Part shown: positions 1 to 7,115 of the stretch, in pieces | How the letters are laid out: each line of letters starts with the position of its first letter | Numbering within the stretch: the first letter of the stretch is position 1 | Source: Helicobacteraceae bacterium | GTDB lineage: Bacteria; Campylobacterota; Campylobacteria; Campylobacterales; SZUA-545 | Assembly: GCA_031275395.1 (NCBI GenBank) | Contig: JAISOU010000091.1 | Location: 1-18,659 of the forward strand | DNA length: 18,659 bases | Direction of reading: 5' to 3' | Made by a program: the position numbers and the translations under genes | The notes under the pieces: generated by a model | What the model was told of the DNA's origin: nothing | Seen by the model: the letters and a program-made list of their open reading frames with translations, nothing else | Databases searched by the model: none

Positions 1-1
1 T

Positions 2-88
2 TGCAAAATCACGATAACCAATCCTGAAGAGGGGCAAGAGAGCTTTTGCGTAGAACCTGAAACGGGATTTGTGAGAGATAACTGTTAG
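2..88 (+). CDS. Possible C-terminal end of a gene entering from the left (partial)
   Basis: One plus-strand frame is open from the window edge to a TAG at 86-88, giving 28 residues that end in ETGFVRDNC. The stretch has two further cysteines and an acidic NPEEGQE segment. No family is recognisable from so short a tail. In favour of real coding, the last codons recur in diverged form about 65 bases downstream (KTGFTRNIR followed by TAG), as if the 3' end of a gene had been duplicated. The second copy is out of frame with the first. The open frame is short enough to be chance. Confidence 0.3.
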   Translation, partial: CKITITNPEEGQESFCVEPETGFVRDNC

Positions 89-166
89 GCTTTTACCGCT
101 TACGATCGTCGGGTTAAAGCGCTAAAACGGGATTTACGAGGAATATTCGTTAGCTTTTGCCGCGTT
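57..166 (+). repeat. Diverged tandem duplication, about 45 bp units, 65 bp period
   Basis: Positions 57-102 and 122-166 align with a few substitutions and a one-base indel. Shared blocks are AAACGGGATTT, then a GAG-containing middle, then GTTAG, GCTTTT and CCGC. Both copies place a TAG stop at the same relative position. It looks like an old duplication of the 3' end of the gene entering from the left, rather than a functional repeat array. Confidence 0.55.
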
Positions 167-238
167 ATTTATTACTGCGCCTTAGCGTAGCGTCTCCTCT
201 CCCGTTATTCCTGATACATGTCAATCCCTTCTTTTAGA

Positions 239-290
239 TTGACGCTTTTATCTTGGCGATACTAACGTATCGCTTTGATAAAAGCGTCAA
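239..290. repeat. Large intergenic hairpin (inverted repeat)
   Basis: A 14-bp stem pairs 239-252 with 277-290 (TTGACGCTTTTATC against its exact complement). A 3 by 3 internal loop follows, then a perfect 7-bp stem (GCGATAC at 256-262 with GTATCGC at 267-273) closed by the four-base loop TAAC. No T-run follows on either strand, so it is not a classical intrinsic terminator. The hexamer TCAATC at 221-226 could pair with GATTGA at 237-242, which overlaps the large stem, so two mutually exclusive folds are possible. The rest of 89-468 shows no gene I can support. Confidence 0.6.
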
Positions 291-468
291 CGAAATGATT
301 GGGTTGTACAGGCGACTGTGTATGTAGGCTTAGTTTTGTTAAAAGTAGTTTCCTAATGCCGTAATTCTTTCGTTTGTTCAACAAAACCGCCGCTATCCGT
401 TCCGCGGAGGCGAGGATCCAAATTAAAAACCTACGGATAACGATCGCTTTGCGAGCGCAAAAAAGCGT

Positions 469-474
469 TACAAT
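469..474 (+). promoter_or_regulatory. Candidate -10 box for the pirin gene
   Basis: TACAAT at 469-474 lies 21 bases before the pirin start codon, with AT-rich sequence upstream. The predicted transcript start would fall just before the strong Shine-Dalgarno AAGGAGG at 485-491. No clear -35 element is seen, which is usual for Campylobacterota sigma-70 promoters. Confidence 0.35.
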
Positions 475-495
475 ACCAAGATTCAAGGAGGACGT

Positions 496-1215
496 ATGAT
501 TCGCTATATCGATCACAAGCTGATGGGACGCGGTAAAAGCGATTGGCTTGATAGCCGTTTTCATTTTTCGTTCGCGGAATACTGCAACAAAGACAACGTC
601 AATTTCGGCGCGTTGCGCGTTCTAAACGACGATCGCGTTAAAGAGGGCGAAGGCTTCGGTATTCACCCGCATAAAAATATGGAGATTATCTCCTATGTGA
701 TATGCGGCGAATTGACGCACGGCGACACGCTAGGCAACAGGCAAACGTTAAAGCGCGGCGACGTTCAATATATGAGCGCGGGAACGGGCGTAGCGCACAG
801 CGAGATGAATCTGGGCGAATCGACTTTGCGATTTTTGCAAATATGGATTATCCCCGACAAACAGGGCTATCAGCCAAACTACGGCGATTATCGGTTTGAC
901 TTTGAGGAGCGCAGGGATCGATGGCTTGCGATCGCAACTTGCGTAGATAACGCCAAAAGCGCCGCGCCGATCAAGATTCATCAGGATATTAACCTCTACG
1001 CTACGCTCGTAAGCGCGGGAAAGTCGATCGACTTTGAAGTCGCGATCGGCAGGCAGGCGTATCTTGTTTTGATCGAGGGCGACGCGCTTGTCAAAACAAA
1101 ATACGGCGAAATAACGCTTCGCGGAGGCGATGCCGCCGAGATTATCGACGAGTCGATAACCATAGAGGCGCAAAGCGAGGCGCATACGCTTTTGATCGAG
1201 ATGAAAAAGCCTTGA
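496..1215 (+). CDS. Pirin family protein (bicupin, YhhW-like)
   Basis: The 239-residue product matches the length and layout of bacterial pirins such as YhhW. Pirins are two-cupin metal proteins, some with quercetin dioxygenase activity; the physiological substrate is usually unknown. The four predicted metal ligands are present in the N-terminal cupin: H57 and H59 in GIHPHKNMEI, then H101 and E103 in GTGVAHSEMN. They sit at almost the same positions as the iron ligands of human pirin (56, 58, 101, 103). Residues from about 125 to the end form the second cupin, which has no obvious metal site. There is no signal peptide, so it is probably cytosolic. The ATG start is well supported by AAGGAGG four bases upstream. 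dnaG starts 13 bases after the stop, so the two are probably co-transcribed. Confidence 0.9.
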   Translation: MIRYIDHKLMGRGKSDWLDSRFHFSFAEYCNKDNVNFGALRVLNDDRVKEGEGFGIHPHKNMEIISYVICGELTHGDTLGNRQTLKRGDVQYMSAGTGVAHSEMNLGESTLRFLQIWIIPDKQGYQPNYGDYRFDFEERRDRWLAIATCVDNAKSAAPIKIHQDINLYATLVSAGKSIDFEVAIGRQAYLVLIEGDALVKTKYGEITLRGGDAAEIIDESITIEAQSEAHTLLIEMKKP

Positions 1216-1228
1216 AAGGCGATCGCGC

Positions 1229-2842
1229 TTGATCAAAAAAGAGTCGATAGAAGCCTTAAAATCCCGCGTGGATATTGTCGATCTGATCGGTTCGTACGTC
1301 GAACTGAAACGATCGGGCGCGACTTACAAGGCGCGTTGCCCCTTTCACGACGAGCGCACGGCGAGCTTTAACGTCAATCCTATCAGAGGGTATTACTACT
1401 GCTTTGGCTGCCAAGCAAAGGGCGACGCGATCGACTTCGTTATGCGGCTGGAACGCCTTACCTTCGAGGAAGCCGCGCAAAAGATCGCCAATCTTTACAA
1501 CGTATCTTTAGAATACGAAAGCGGCGCGAATCTAAAACGGCGCGATTACCGTCCGCTTGAAGCGTTAAAAAAGCTCTTTTTGGAGGAGCTTGGACGAAAC
1601 GCGCAGGCGCAAGAATATTTGCGTTCGAGAGGCTTAAGCGAAGAGATCATCGAGCGCTTCGAGATCGGCTACGCGCCCGAAAGCCATTTGCAGTTAGATT
1701 TTCTACGGCGCGAAAAGATACCTTTTGAAACGGCGCAAGAAACGGGCGCGCTCGCGCAGGACGAAGGCGGCAGGTTGTTTGCGCGTTTTACCAAGCGCGT
1801 TACCTTTCCGATCTACAGCCACAATGGCGCGATCGTCGGTTTTGGAGGCAGAACGCTGGCAAATCACCCCGCGAAATATATCAATTCGCCCCAAAGCGAG
1901 ATTTTTGACAAGTCGCGCCTGCTTTACGCTTTGAACGTCGCGCGCGACTTTATACTCAAGCAAAAAACCGCGATCGTCTGCGAGGGTTATATGGACGCGG
2001 TTATGCTCCATCAGGCGGGCTTTTCTAACGCGATCGCCACGCTAGGCACGGCGCTGACAAAGGAGCATCTGCCGCTATTAAAACGCCTTGATAATCCTGA
2101 AATTATCCTTTCGTACGATAGCGACGCGGCGGGGCGCGAGGCGGCTTTCAAAGCCTCTAGGTTGCTTGCGGCGCATAATTTCAAAGGCGGCGTAGCGACT
2201 ATCGAGGGCGGCAAAGACCCCGCGGAGCTAGTAGCTTCCGGCGCGGTTGAAACGCTTGCGAAAGCCTACAAAGACGCCAAGTCTTTCGCAAAATACGCGA
2301 TCGAAAATATCGTTGATCGCGCCGCTTCGCCCGATACGGCGCTGCAAGAGGCGCAGGCGTTTTTGGACGAACTTTCGCCGCTTTTAGCCGAAGAAACGGC
2401 GCGATACGCGGCGGCAAAATTAGGAACCGATCGCAGGCGCTTTAAGATCAGATCGGATCAAACGCCGCCGCCGCCTACGATTCTTAGCGGTAGGCGCGAC
2501 GTGGGAGAATTGGCTTTGATCAAAACGCTCTCGCTAGATAGCGAAATGCACGCCAATATGATCGACTATCTCAATCCCGCGCTCTTTTCCGTCCATCGCA
2601 ATCTTTACGAGGCGCTTCTTAACGGCGATTTTACCGCGCTCTACGCGCTTCAAAGCGAAGAGCGAATCGGTATTATGAAAACCGAGGAGGCTTTGACGGC
2701 GGCGCGGCGGCTGATGTTGATCTTTTGCGAAAAAGAGGCGCGGCTACTTAGAGAGGATCGCCAAGCCGAGCGCTTAAAAGAGGCGCAAAGAGCGATTATG
2801 CGATTAAAAAGCGGCGAATCGATCCCCTTTCGCCGTTTTTAA
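1229..2842 (+). CDS. dnaG: DNA primase DnaG
   Basis: This 537-residue protein synthesises the RNA primers for chromosomal replication together with the DnaB helicase. In order it shows the N-terminal CHC2 zinc finger (C37, H40, C58, C61), the catalytic core with the KYINSPQSEIF segment (residues 216-226), and a TOPRIM fold with E252 in CEGYMD and the metal-binding DSD at 297-299. A helical C-terminal region (about 420-537) would contact DnaB. This last part is short and the least conserved. The start is TTG. It is chosen because translation from it gives the canonical DnaG opening (IKKESIEALKSRVDIVDLIG), with an AAAGG-like ribosome site upstream and no good ATG nearby. The last codons overlap an intrinsic terminator. 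Confidence 0.95.
   Translation: MIKKESIEALKSRVDIVDLIGSYVELKRSGATYKARCPFHDERTASFNVNPIRGYYYCFGCQAKGDAIDFVMRLERLTFEEAAQKIANLYNVSLEYESGANLKRRDYRPLEALKKLFLEELGRNAQAQEYLRSRGLSEEIIERFEIGYAPESHLQLDFLRREKIPFETAQETGALAQDEGGRLFARFTKRVTFPIYSHNGAIVGFGGRTLANHPAKYINSPQSEIFDKSRLLYALNVARDFILKQKTAIVCEGYMDAVMLHQAGFSNAIATLGTALTKEHLPLLKRLDNPEIILSYDSDAAGREAAFKASRLLAAHNFKGGVATIEGGKDPAELVASGAVETLAKAYKDAKSFAKYAIENIVDRAASPDTALQEAQAFLDELSPLLAEETARYAAAKLGTDRRRFKIRSDQTPPPPTILSGRRDVGELALIKTLSLDSEMHANMIDYLNPALFSVHRNLYEALLNGDFTALYALQSEERIGIMKTEEALTAARRLMLIFCEKEARLLREDRQAERLKEAQRAIMRLKSGESIPFRRF
2806..2840. terminator. Bidirectional intrinsic terminator overlapping the end of dnaG
   Basis: CGGCGAA at 2812-2818 pairs perfectly with TTCGCCG at 2829-2835 across a ten-base loop. 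On the plus strand it is followed by TTTTT (2836-2840), the last T belonging to the dnaG stop codon. On the minus strand it is followed, after one base, by TTTTT (complement of 2806-2810). It can therefore end dnaG transcripts and also the long operon arriving from pnp. Confidence 0.6.
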
Positions 2843-2926
2843 TCCGTTTTCTCTTTTTTAGATCTTTTACGCGCATATTCGCAAACATTCCGATTAAAGA
2901 CGGCTTTTGGAATACGGCGATCGCGC

Positions 2927-5086
2927 TTAAGCGACGGATACCTTATCGCGCAAGTTTAAGGCGATCTTGTTTCGCTCGTCTTGCCCTTCAAAGATCGCAA
3001 AGATACGATCGCCCTCTTTGAAATGATCGCTTAGTTTTGTTACGCGTTTTCCTCCCGCGCCTACTTTGGAGATATGAATAAGCCCTTGCGATCCGTCGGG
3101 TAGCTCCGCGAACATACCGAACTCGACAAGTTTAACGATCGTCGCTTCTAACTCTTGATTTACGGCGTATTGGCTTCGCGCGTTTTCGCGTTTGTGCGGC
3201 GGCGCGCCCCGTTTCGCGCTCTCTTCGGCTATGCGTATCACTTCCGATCGCGCCTCGCCCACGCTTAACGCGTCGGTTCCTCTGATTTTTACGCCGCCGC
3301 TTTCTTTGTCAAGATCAATTTTTACGCCGTACTTTTCGCACAATTCGGCGATCACCGCGCCGCCTTTGCCGATAACCGCCGGAATCGACCTTGGATCGAC
3401 GCTAAAACTTTCCAGCCCTGGCAACGCCGCTTTATTAACGACAATATTCGCGCGCGCCGCGTTCATCTTTTCCAAAATGCTCAACCTTGCGACGCGGGCG
3501 CGTTCTAGCGCTTCGGCAAGCAGGTTTAACGGCAAACCGCCTAGTTTTATATCCATCTGTAAAGCGCTAACGCCGTCTTGCGTTCCCGCGACCTTGAAAT
3601 CCATATCGCCGTCGTGATCCTCTAAACCTGAAATATCGGTCAAAATCGCGTAGCGATCGCCCTCCGTCATAAGTCCCATCGCCACGCCCGCGACAAGTTT
3701 TTTAAGCGAAACGTCGGCGGCTTTTAGCGCCATCGTCGCCGCGCACACCGTAGCCATAGAAGAGCTTCCGTTGCTCTCTAAAATCTCGCTAACGACGCGG
3801 ATCGTATTTTCGTAAGCGGGATCAAGCTGGCTTTCTATAGCGCGTTTAGCGAGGTTGCCGTGTCCAAGCTCGCGCCGTCCGGGCGATCCTAAACGTTTTG
3901 TTTCGCCCACGCTAAAGCCCGGAAAATTGTAATGAAGGAAAAACTTTTCGTAGGTTTGCGTCTTGTCGGTTAGCCGCTCTAAACCCTGCCGATCGGAATC
4001 GCCGCCCAAAGTTACGATCGCCAAAGCCTGCGTCTGCCCCCGCGTAAATAACGCGCTTCCGTGCGCTTTTGGCAACAGGTTGGTTTCGATCGATATAGGT
4101 CGAATCTCGTCCAAAGCGCGTCCGTCGGCGCGTCTGTTTTCGTCCAAAACGCCTTTGCGCGTCAAATAACGTTTTCGCGCCTCTACGGCAAGCTCCACGC
4201 CTCTTGCGTCGTCGGTTTCAAGCGACTTGATCGCCCGCGCGACGATCGCTTTAAGCGCGCCGCCCCGCTCGCTTTTAGACGCTTCAAAGATCGCCTGTTT
4301 AATCGCCTCGTCGTAGTTATCGGCGATATGTTTTGCAATCTCCTCGCTAACGAGGTCGCTTTTAAGCGCGAAAGATCCCGTCTTTTTTGCGGCGATCGCA
4401 AACGCCTCTTCGTAGGTTTTCGCGGCTTTGGCGACGTTTTCCTGCGCCAAAGCGATCGCCTCTAAAAGCTCCTTTTCGGATAGCTCCGTTCCGCCGTTTT
4501 TCCATAAACTCTGCATTTCGATCATCAAAAGCTCGTCGGCGCTACCGCAGACAAAAAGATCGATAGAGGATTCGTTTCGCAATTGCGAAAGCGAGGGATT
4601 AACCGCAAAACGATCGTCTATGCGGGCGATTCGCGTCGCGGCTACGGCTTTTCTTGCGGGAAGCGATCCCACAAAGAGCGCCGCGCCCGCCGCCAAAACC
4701 GCTAAACGCTGTAAATCTGCGTCGGCTTCGCAGCTTAAGACCTCCACGACAATCAAAATCGGCGTCGTTAGCCCTTTTGGAAAGAGCGGGCGAAGGGCGC
4801 GATCGACGATACGCGAGGTAAGCGTTTCAAAATCGCTCGGCTTGTTTTCGCGTTTTAGAAAACCGCCCGGAAACTTGCCCGCCGCGTAGGTTTTCTCGAT
4901 ATACTGCACCGTTAAAGGCAGAAAATCGTCGTCGCTCTCTTCGGCTTCTTCGTAGGTTACCGTCGCTAAAAGGACGTTGTCGCCCTCTCTAAACCAGACC
5001 GCGCCGTCCGCTTGGTTGGCGTATTTGCCAAACTCGTATCTCTCGGGCGCTTTGATGGGCGCGACATTAACGATCTTCTCGTTCAT
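2927..5086 (-). CDS. pnp: Polyribonucleotide nucleotidyltransferase (PNPase)
   Basis: A 3'-5' phosphorolytic exoribonuclease that degrades mRNA and can add tails in reverse; it acts as a cytosolic trimer. The 719 residues match the family. RNase PH domain 1 covers about 10-145, an all-helical domain 150-240, and RNase PH domain 2 about 320-545. A KH domain follows (GKGG at 573-576), then an S1 domain (about 642-715, FGMFAELPDGSQGLIHIS). Family landmarks include HYNFPGFSVGE (385-395), SPGRRELGHGNLAKRA (401-416) and the catalytic segment with D490, D496 and K498 in EDHDGDMDFK. The ATG overlaps the stop of the upstream gene as ATGA (5083-5086) and is preceded by AAAAGGAG. It is the last gene of the purD operon and converges on dnaG. 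Confidence 0.97.
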   Translation of the reverse strand: MNEKIVNVAPIKAPERYEFGKYANQADGAVWFREGDNVLLATVTYEEAEESDDDFLPLTVQYIEKTYAAGKFPGGFLKRENKPSDFETLTSRIVDRALRPLFPKGLTTPILIVVEVLSCEADADLQRLAVLAAGAALFVGSLPARKAVAATRIARIDDRFAVNPSLSQLRNESSIDLFVCGSADELLMIEMQSLWKNGGTELSEKELLEAIALAQENVAKAAKTYEEAFAIAAKKTGSFALKSDLVSEEIAKHIADNYDEAIKQAIFEASKSERGGALKAIVARAIKSLETDDARGVELAVEARKRYLTRKGVLDENRRADGRALDEIRPISIETNLLPKAHGSALFTRGQTQALAIVTLGGDSDRQGLERLTDKTQTYEKFFLHYNFPGFSVGETKRLGSPGRRELGHGNLAKRAIESQLDPAYENTIRVVSEILESNGSSSMATVCAATMALKAADVSLKKLVAGVAMGLMTEGDRYAILTDISGLEDHDGDMDFKVAGTQDGVSALQMDIKLGGLPLNLLAEALERARVARLSILEKMNAARANIVVNKAALPGLESFSVDPRSIPAVIGKGGAVIAELCEKYGVKIDLDKESGGVKIRGTDALSVGEARSEVIRIAEESAKRGAPPHKRENARSQYAVNQELEATIVKLVEFGMFAELPDGSQGLIHISKVGAGGKRVTKLSDHFKEGDRIFAIFEGQDERNKIALNLRDKVSVA

Positions 5087-5763
5087 AAATCTCCTTTTGG
5101 TTTTTCAGTTTTGGTATCGATTTTACCCTGTCCGATCGCGGCGATAACCGCGGCGATATTTGCGGGTTCTTGCGTCTGATAGTAGCTTTTTGCCTCGACG
5201 TAGTGCGGCAAACGATAGGGCAGATACGCGTCGTCGATTAGGCTGTAGAGTTCTACCGCTAGATTTTCTGGAATCACGGGCATCGCCACGGCGACCTTTG
5301 CGGGGTTCATCGCAAAGATCGTCTTTAGCGAAACCATAAGCGTCAGTCCGGTATCCGCTCCCTCGTCGACCAAAAGAACGTTTTTGCCCGCCATATTTTT
5401 TAGCGCGGCGCCTTTTCGGTATTTGTAGAGATAGCTCAAAATCTTCTCGTCGCGTTTGCGTTTCGCCTCGCCGTATATGTAGTCGTCGCTAACGCCAAAG
5501 GCGCTCGCTAGAAAGTGGTTGATCACGATCTCTTCCGTTTCGCTTACTACGGAGATCCAACAGTCCTTGTTGATCGGCGAACAGATAGGCTCCGTGAAAA
5601 TAAAGTCTAACGTTCCGCCGATCGCTTTAGCGACGTCGTAGGCGATCTGCGCGCCCTGTTCGCTCATCGCCAAAACCTCCCATTTTTCCTTTTTCATCTG
5701 TTGGGTCGGCATAGCGGCGACGAGTTTCTGGGCGGCTTCGGAGCGACTTTCAAAAAGAGTCAT
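5083..5763 (-). CDS. Phosphoribosyltransferase-like protein
   Basis: The 226-residue cytosolic protein carries one clear type I phosphoribosyltransferase signature, NVLLVDEGADTGLT (about 128-141), the PRPP-binding loop that follows a hydrophobic strand. The usual two acidic residues are D-E rather than D-D. An N-terminal CSPINKD segment (61-67) precedes it. Similar genes annotated only as phosphoribosyltransferase stand next to pnp in Campylobacterota, and their substrate is not established as far as I know. It is coupled at both ends: its ATG overlaps the MCE-protein stop as ATGA (5760-5763) and its TGA overlaps the pnp start. Co-expression with pnp suggests a nucleotide-related task, but that is inference. 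Confidence 0.8.
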   Translation of the reverse strand: MTLFESRSEAAQKLVAAMPTQQMKKEKWEVLAMSEQGAQIAYDVAKAIGGTLDFIFTEPICSPINKDCWISVVSETEEIVINHFLASAFGVSDDYIYGEAKRKRDEKILSYLYKYRKGAALKNMAGKNVLLVDEGADTGLTLMVSLKTIFAMNPAKVAVAMPVIPENLAVELYSLIDDAYLPYRLPHYVEAKSYYQTQEPANIAAVIAAIGQGKIDTKTEKPKGDL

Positions 5764-7115
5764 TTAATAAAGCTCGTTCCGCCGCTAAGAAGCAAATATT
5801 TAAGATCGTCGTCCACAAAATGTACGCCCGCGCCCGCGAAAAAGTTATCCGCGTCGGGATTTAGGAAGTTGTCGTAGCCGCCATAGACGGCGATATATTT
5901 CCAAGGCAGATAACGCGCGGTAAATCTTAAATGCGCCTTATCGCCGCGAATATCATTAACCGCGTTAAAATCATACGCTTCTAGGGAGAGTTTAAGCCGA
6001 TCGTCGTCGCTAAAGTAGTCTAGCCCCACGCCGCCCGTGTCGCGTATCAATCCGCCGCGAAGCAACCAGTTGTCGTAGCGTTTGCCTAATTGCGCGCTGA
6101 TCAAATAGTCGTCCTCCGAGCTATGCAGTTTAGGCAAAATCGCCTTTCCGTTGCTATCGTAACGATCGATGATCGGCGCGCCCGTAACGCCGATCATATA
6201 GTAGTTTGTCGGATTGGGCAGATAGGCGACCGACACGACGGATTCGCCAAAGCGGTCGTTAAACATTCTTAGATAGTTAAGATCGACCTGAAGCTCGGCT
6301 TTACTAGCTTTGCCCAACATCTCGTCAAGCCCTTCGAGCGTATCCGTTCCTTTTTCAAAAAAGGTCTTTACGCTCGCGATCGTTTCGTCCAAACTAGAGG
6401 AGCTTTCGTTGCTATCGCCGATAAAGGCGAGCAGGTTATCTTCCAGTTTTGAAAACTTCTCTAAAATCTCCGGCAATTTCGCGTTAATATCTTTACCCGT
6501 TTGGCGAAACTCGGCGGATAGATCGTCGATCTGCGACATAATTTGAGGAAGTTTAGAGTTGATCGTAATACCCGCGATCCTAAACTGCTCTCCCGCGTCG
6601 GCAAGTTCGTTTCCCATTCTTTCGATCGCTTCTATCGCCTCTTTTAGATTGGTTCTCGTTTCGTCGTCGAAAGCCTCGTTTAGACCTCGCATAAAGTTTC
6701 TAACCTCGTCGATCGCCTCGTCGATCGAAGCGTAGCTTTTATATTTTGCAATCCGATCGCCGTCGCCTAACAGCCGATCGGAATCGCCGTAAAGCAAGTT
6801 GATCGCGCTGCCGCCAAGCAGGGATTCCTGCGCGACGACCATTACCGAATCTTCGGAGATTTTATGTCCTTCATAGATAAAAAGCGTCAAAACGACCTTA
6901 TTGCGATCGACTTGCAACTTTTCTAAAAAACCCGCCTCTACTCCCTGAACTCTCACGACGCTGTTTAACTCCAAACCCGACGCGCTAGGAATCTCGGCGT
7001 AGAGGCGATAACCGTCCCGCCAGAGATTCGCCACGCTAGAAACCCGCGTCGAAAGCGCGATCAAAGCCGCAATCGATATTAAAATAAATAATCCCACTTT
7101 AGACTCCGGTCGCAT
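5760..7115 (-). CDS. MCE/MlaD family lipid-transport protein with beta-rich C-terminal domain
   Basis: The 451-residue product begins with one transmembrane anchor (about 7-23) and an MCE domain (about 36-117, including SVVRVQGVEAGFLEKL). A long helical stretch (about 130-275) contains the repeated motif INSKLPQI / INAKLPEI, 25 residues apart. The last 170 residues are different: alternating aromatic and glycine-rich strands such as YYMIGVTG, LLRGGLIRDTGGVGLDYF and YIAVYGGYDNFL, resembling outer-membrane barrel strands. MCE proteins bind phospholipids in transport between the inner and outer membranes. With this tail the protein could span the periplasm. No MlaE or MlaF partner is in the window. 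The start codon directly follows the lptD stop (TAA then ATG). Confidence 0.85.
   Translation of the reverse strand: MRPESKVGLFILISIAALIALSTRVSSVANLWRDGYRLYAEIPSASGLELNSVVRVQGVEAGFLEKLQVDRNKVVLTLFIYEGHKISEDSVMVVAQESLLGGSAINLLYGDSDRLLGDGDRIAKYKSYASIDEAIDEVRNFMRGLNEAFDDETRTNLKEAIEAIERMGNELADAGEQFRIAGITINSKLPQIMSQIDDLSAEFRQTGKDINAKLPEILEKFSKLEDNLLAFIGDSNESSSSLDETIASVKTFFEKGTDTLEGLDEMLGKASKAELQVDLNYLRMFNDRFGESVVSVAYLPNPTNYYMIGVTGAPIIDRYDSNGKAILPKLHSSEDDYLISAQLGKRYDNWLLRGGLIRDTGGVGLDYFSDDDRLKLSLEAYDFNAVNDIRGDKAHLRFTARYLPWKYIAVYGGYDNFLNPDADNFFAGAGVHFVDDDLKYLLLSGGTSFIK

Noticed and set aside
262-564. A 100-codon minus-strand frame across the pirin start
   Set aside because: It overlaps the well-supported pirin gene and its ribosome site, has no ribosome site of its own and resembles no protein; its end is encoded by the hairpin.
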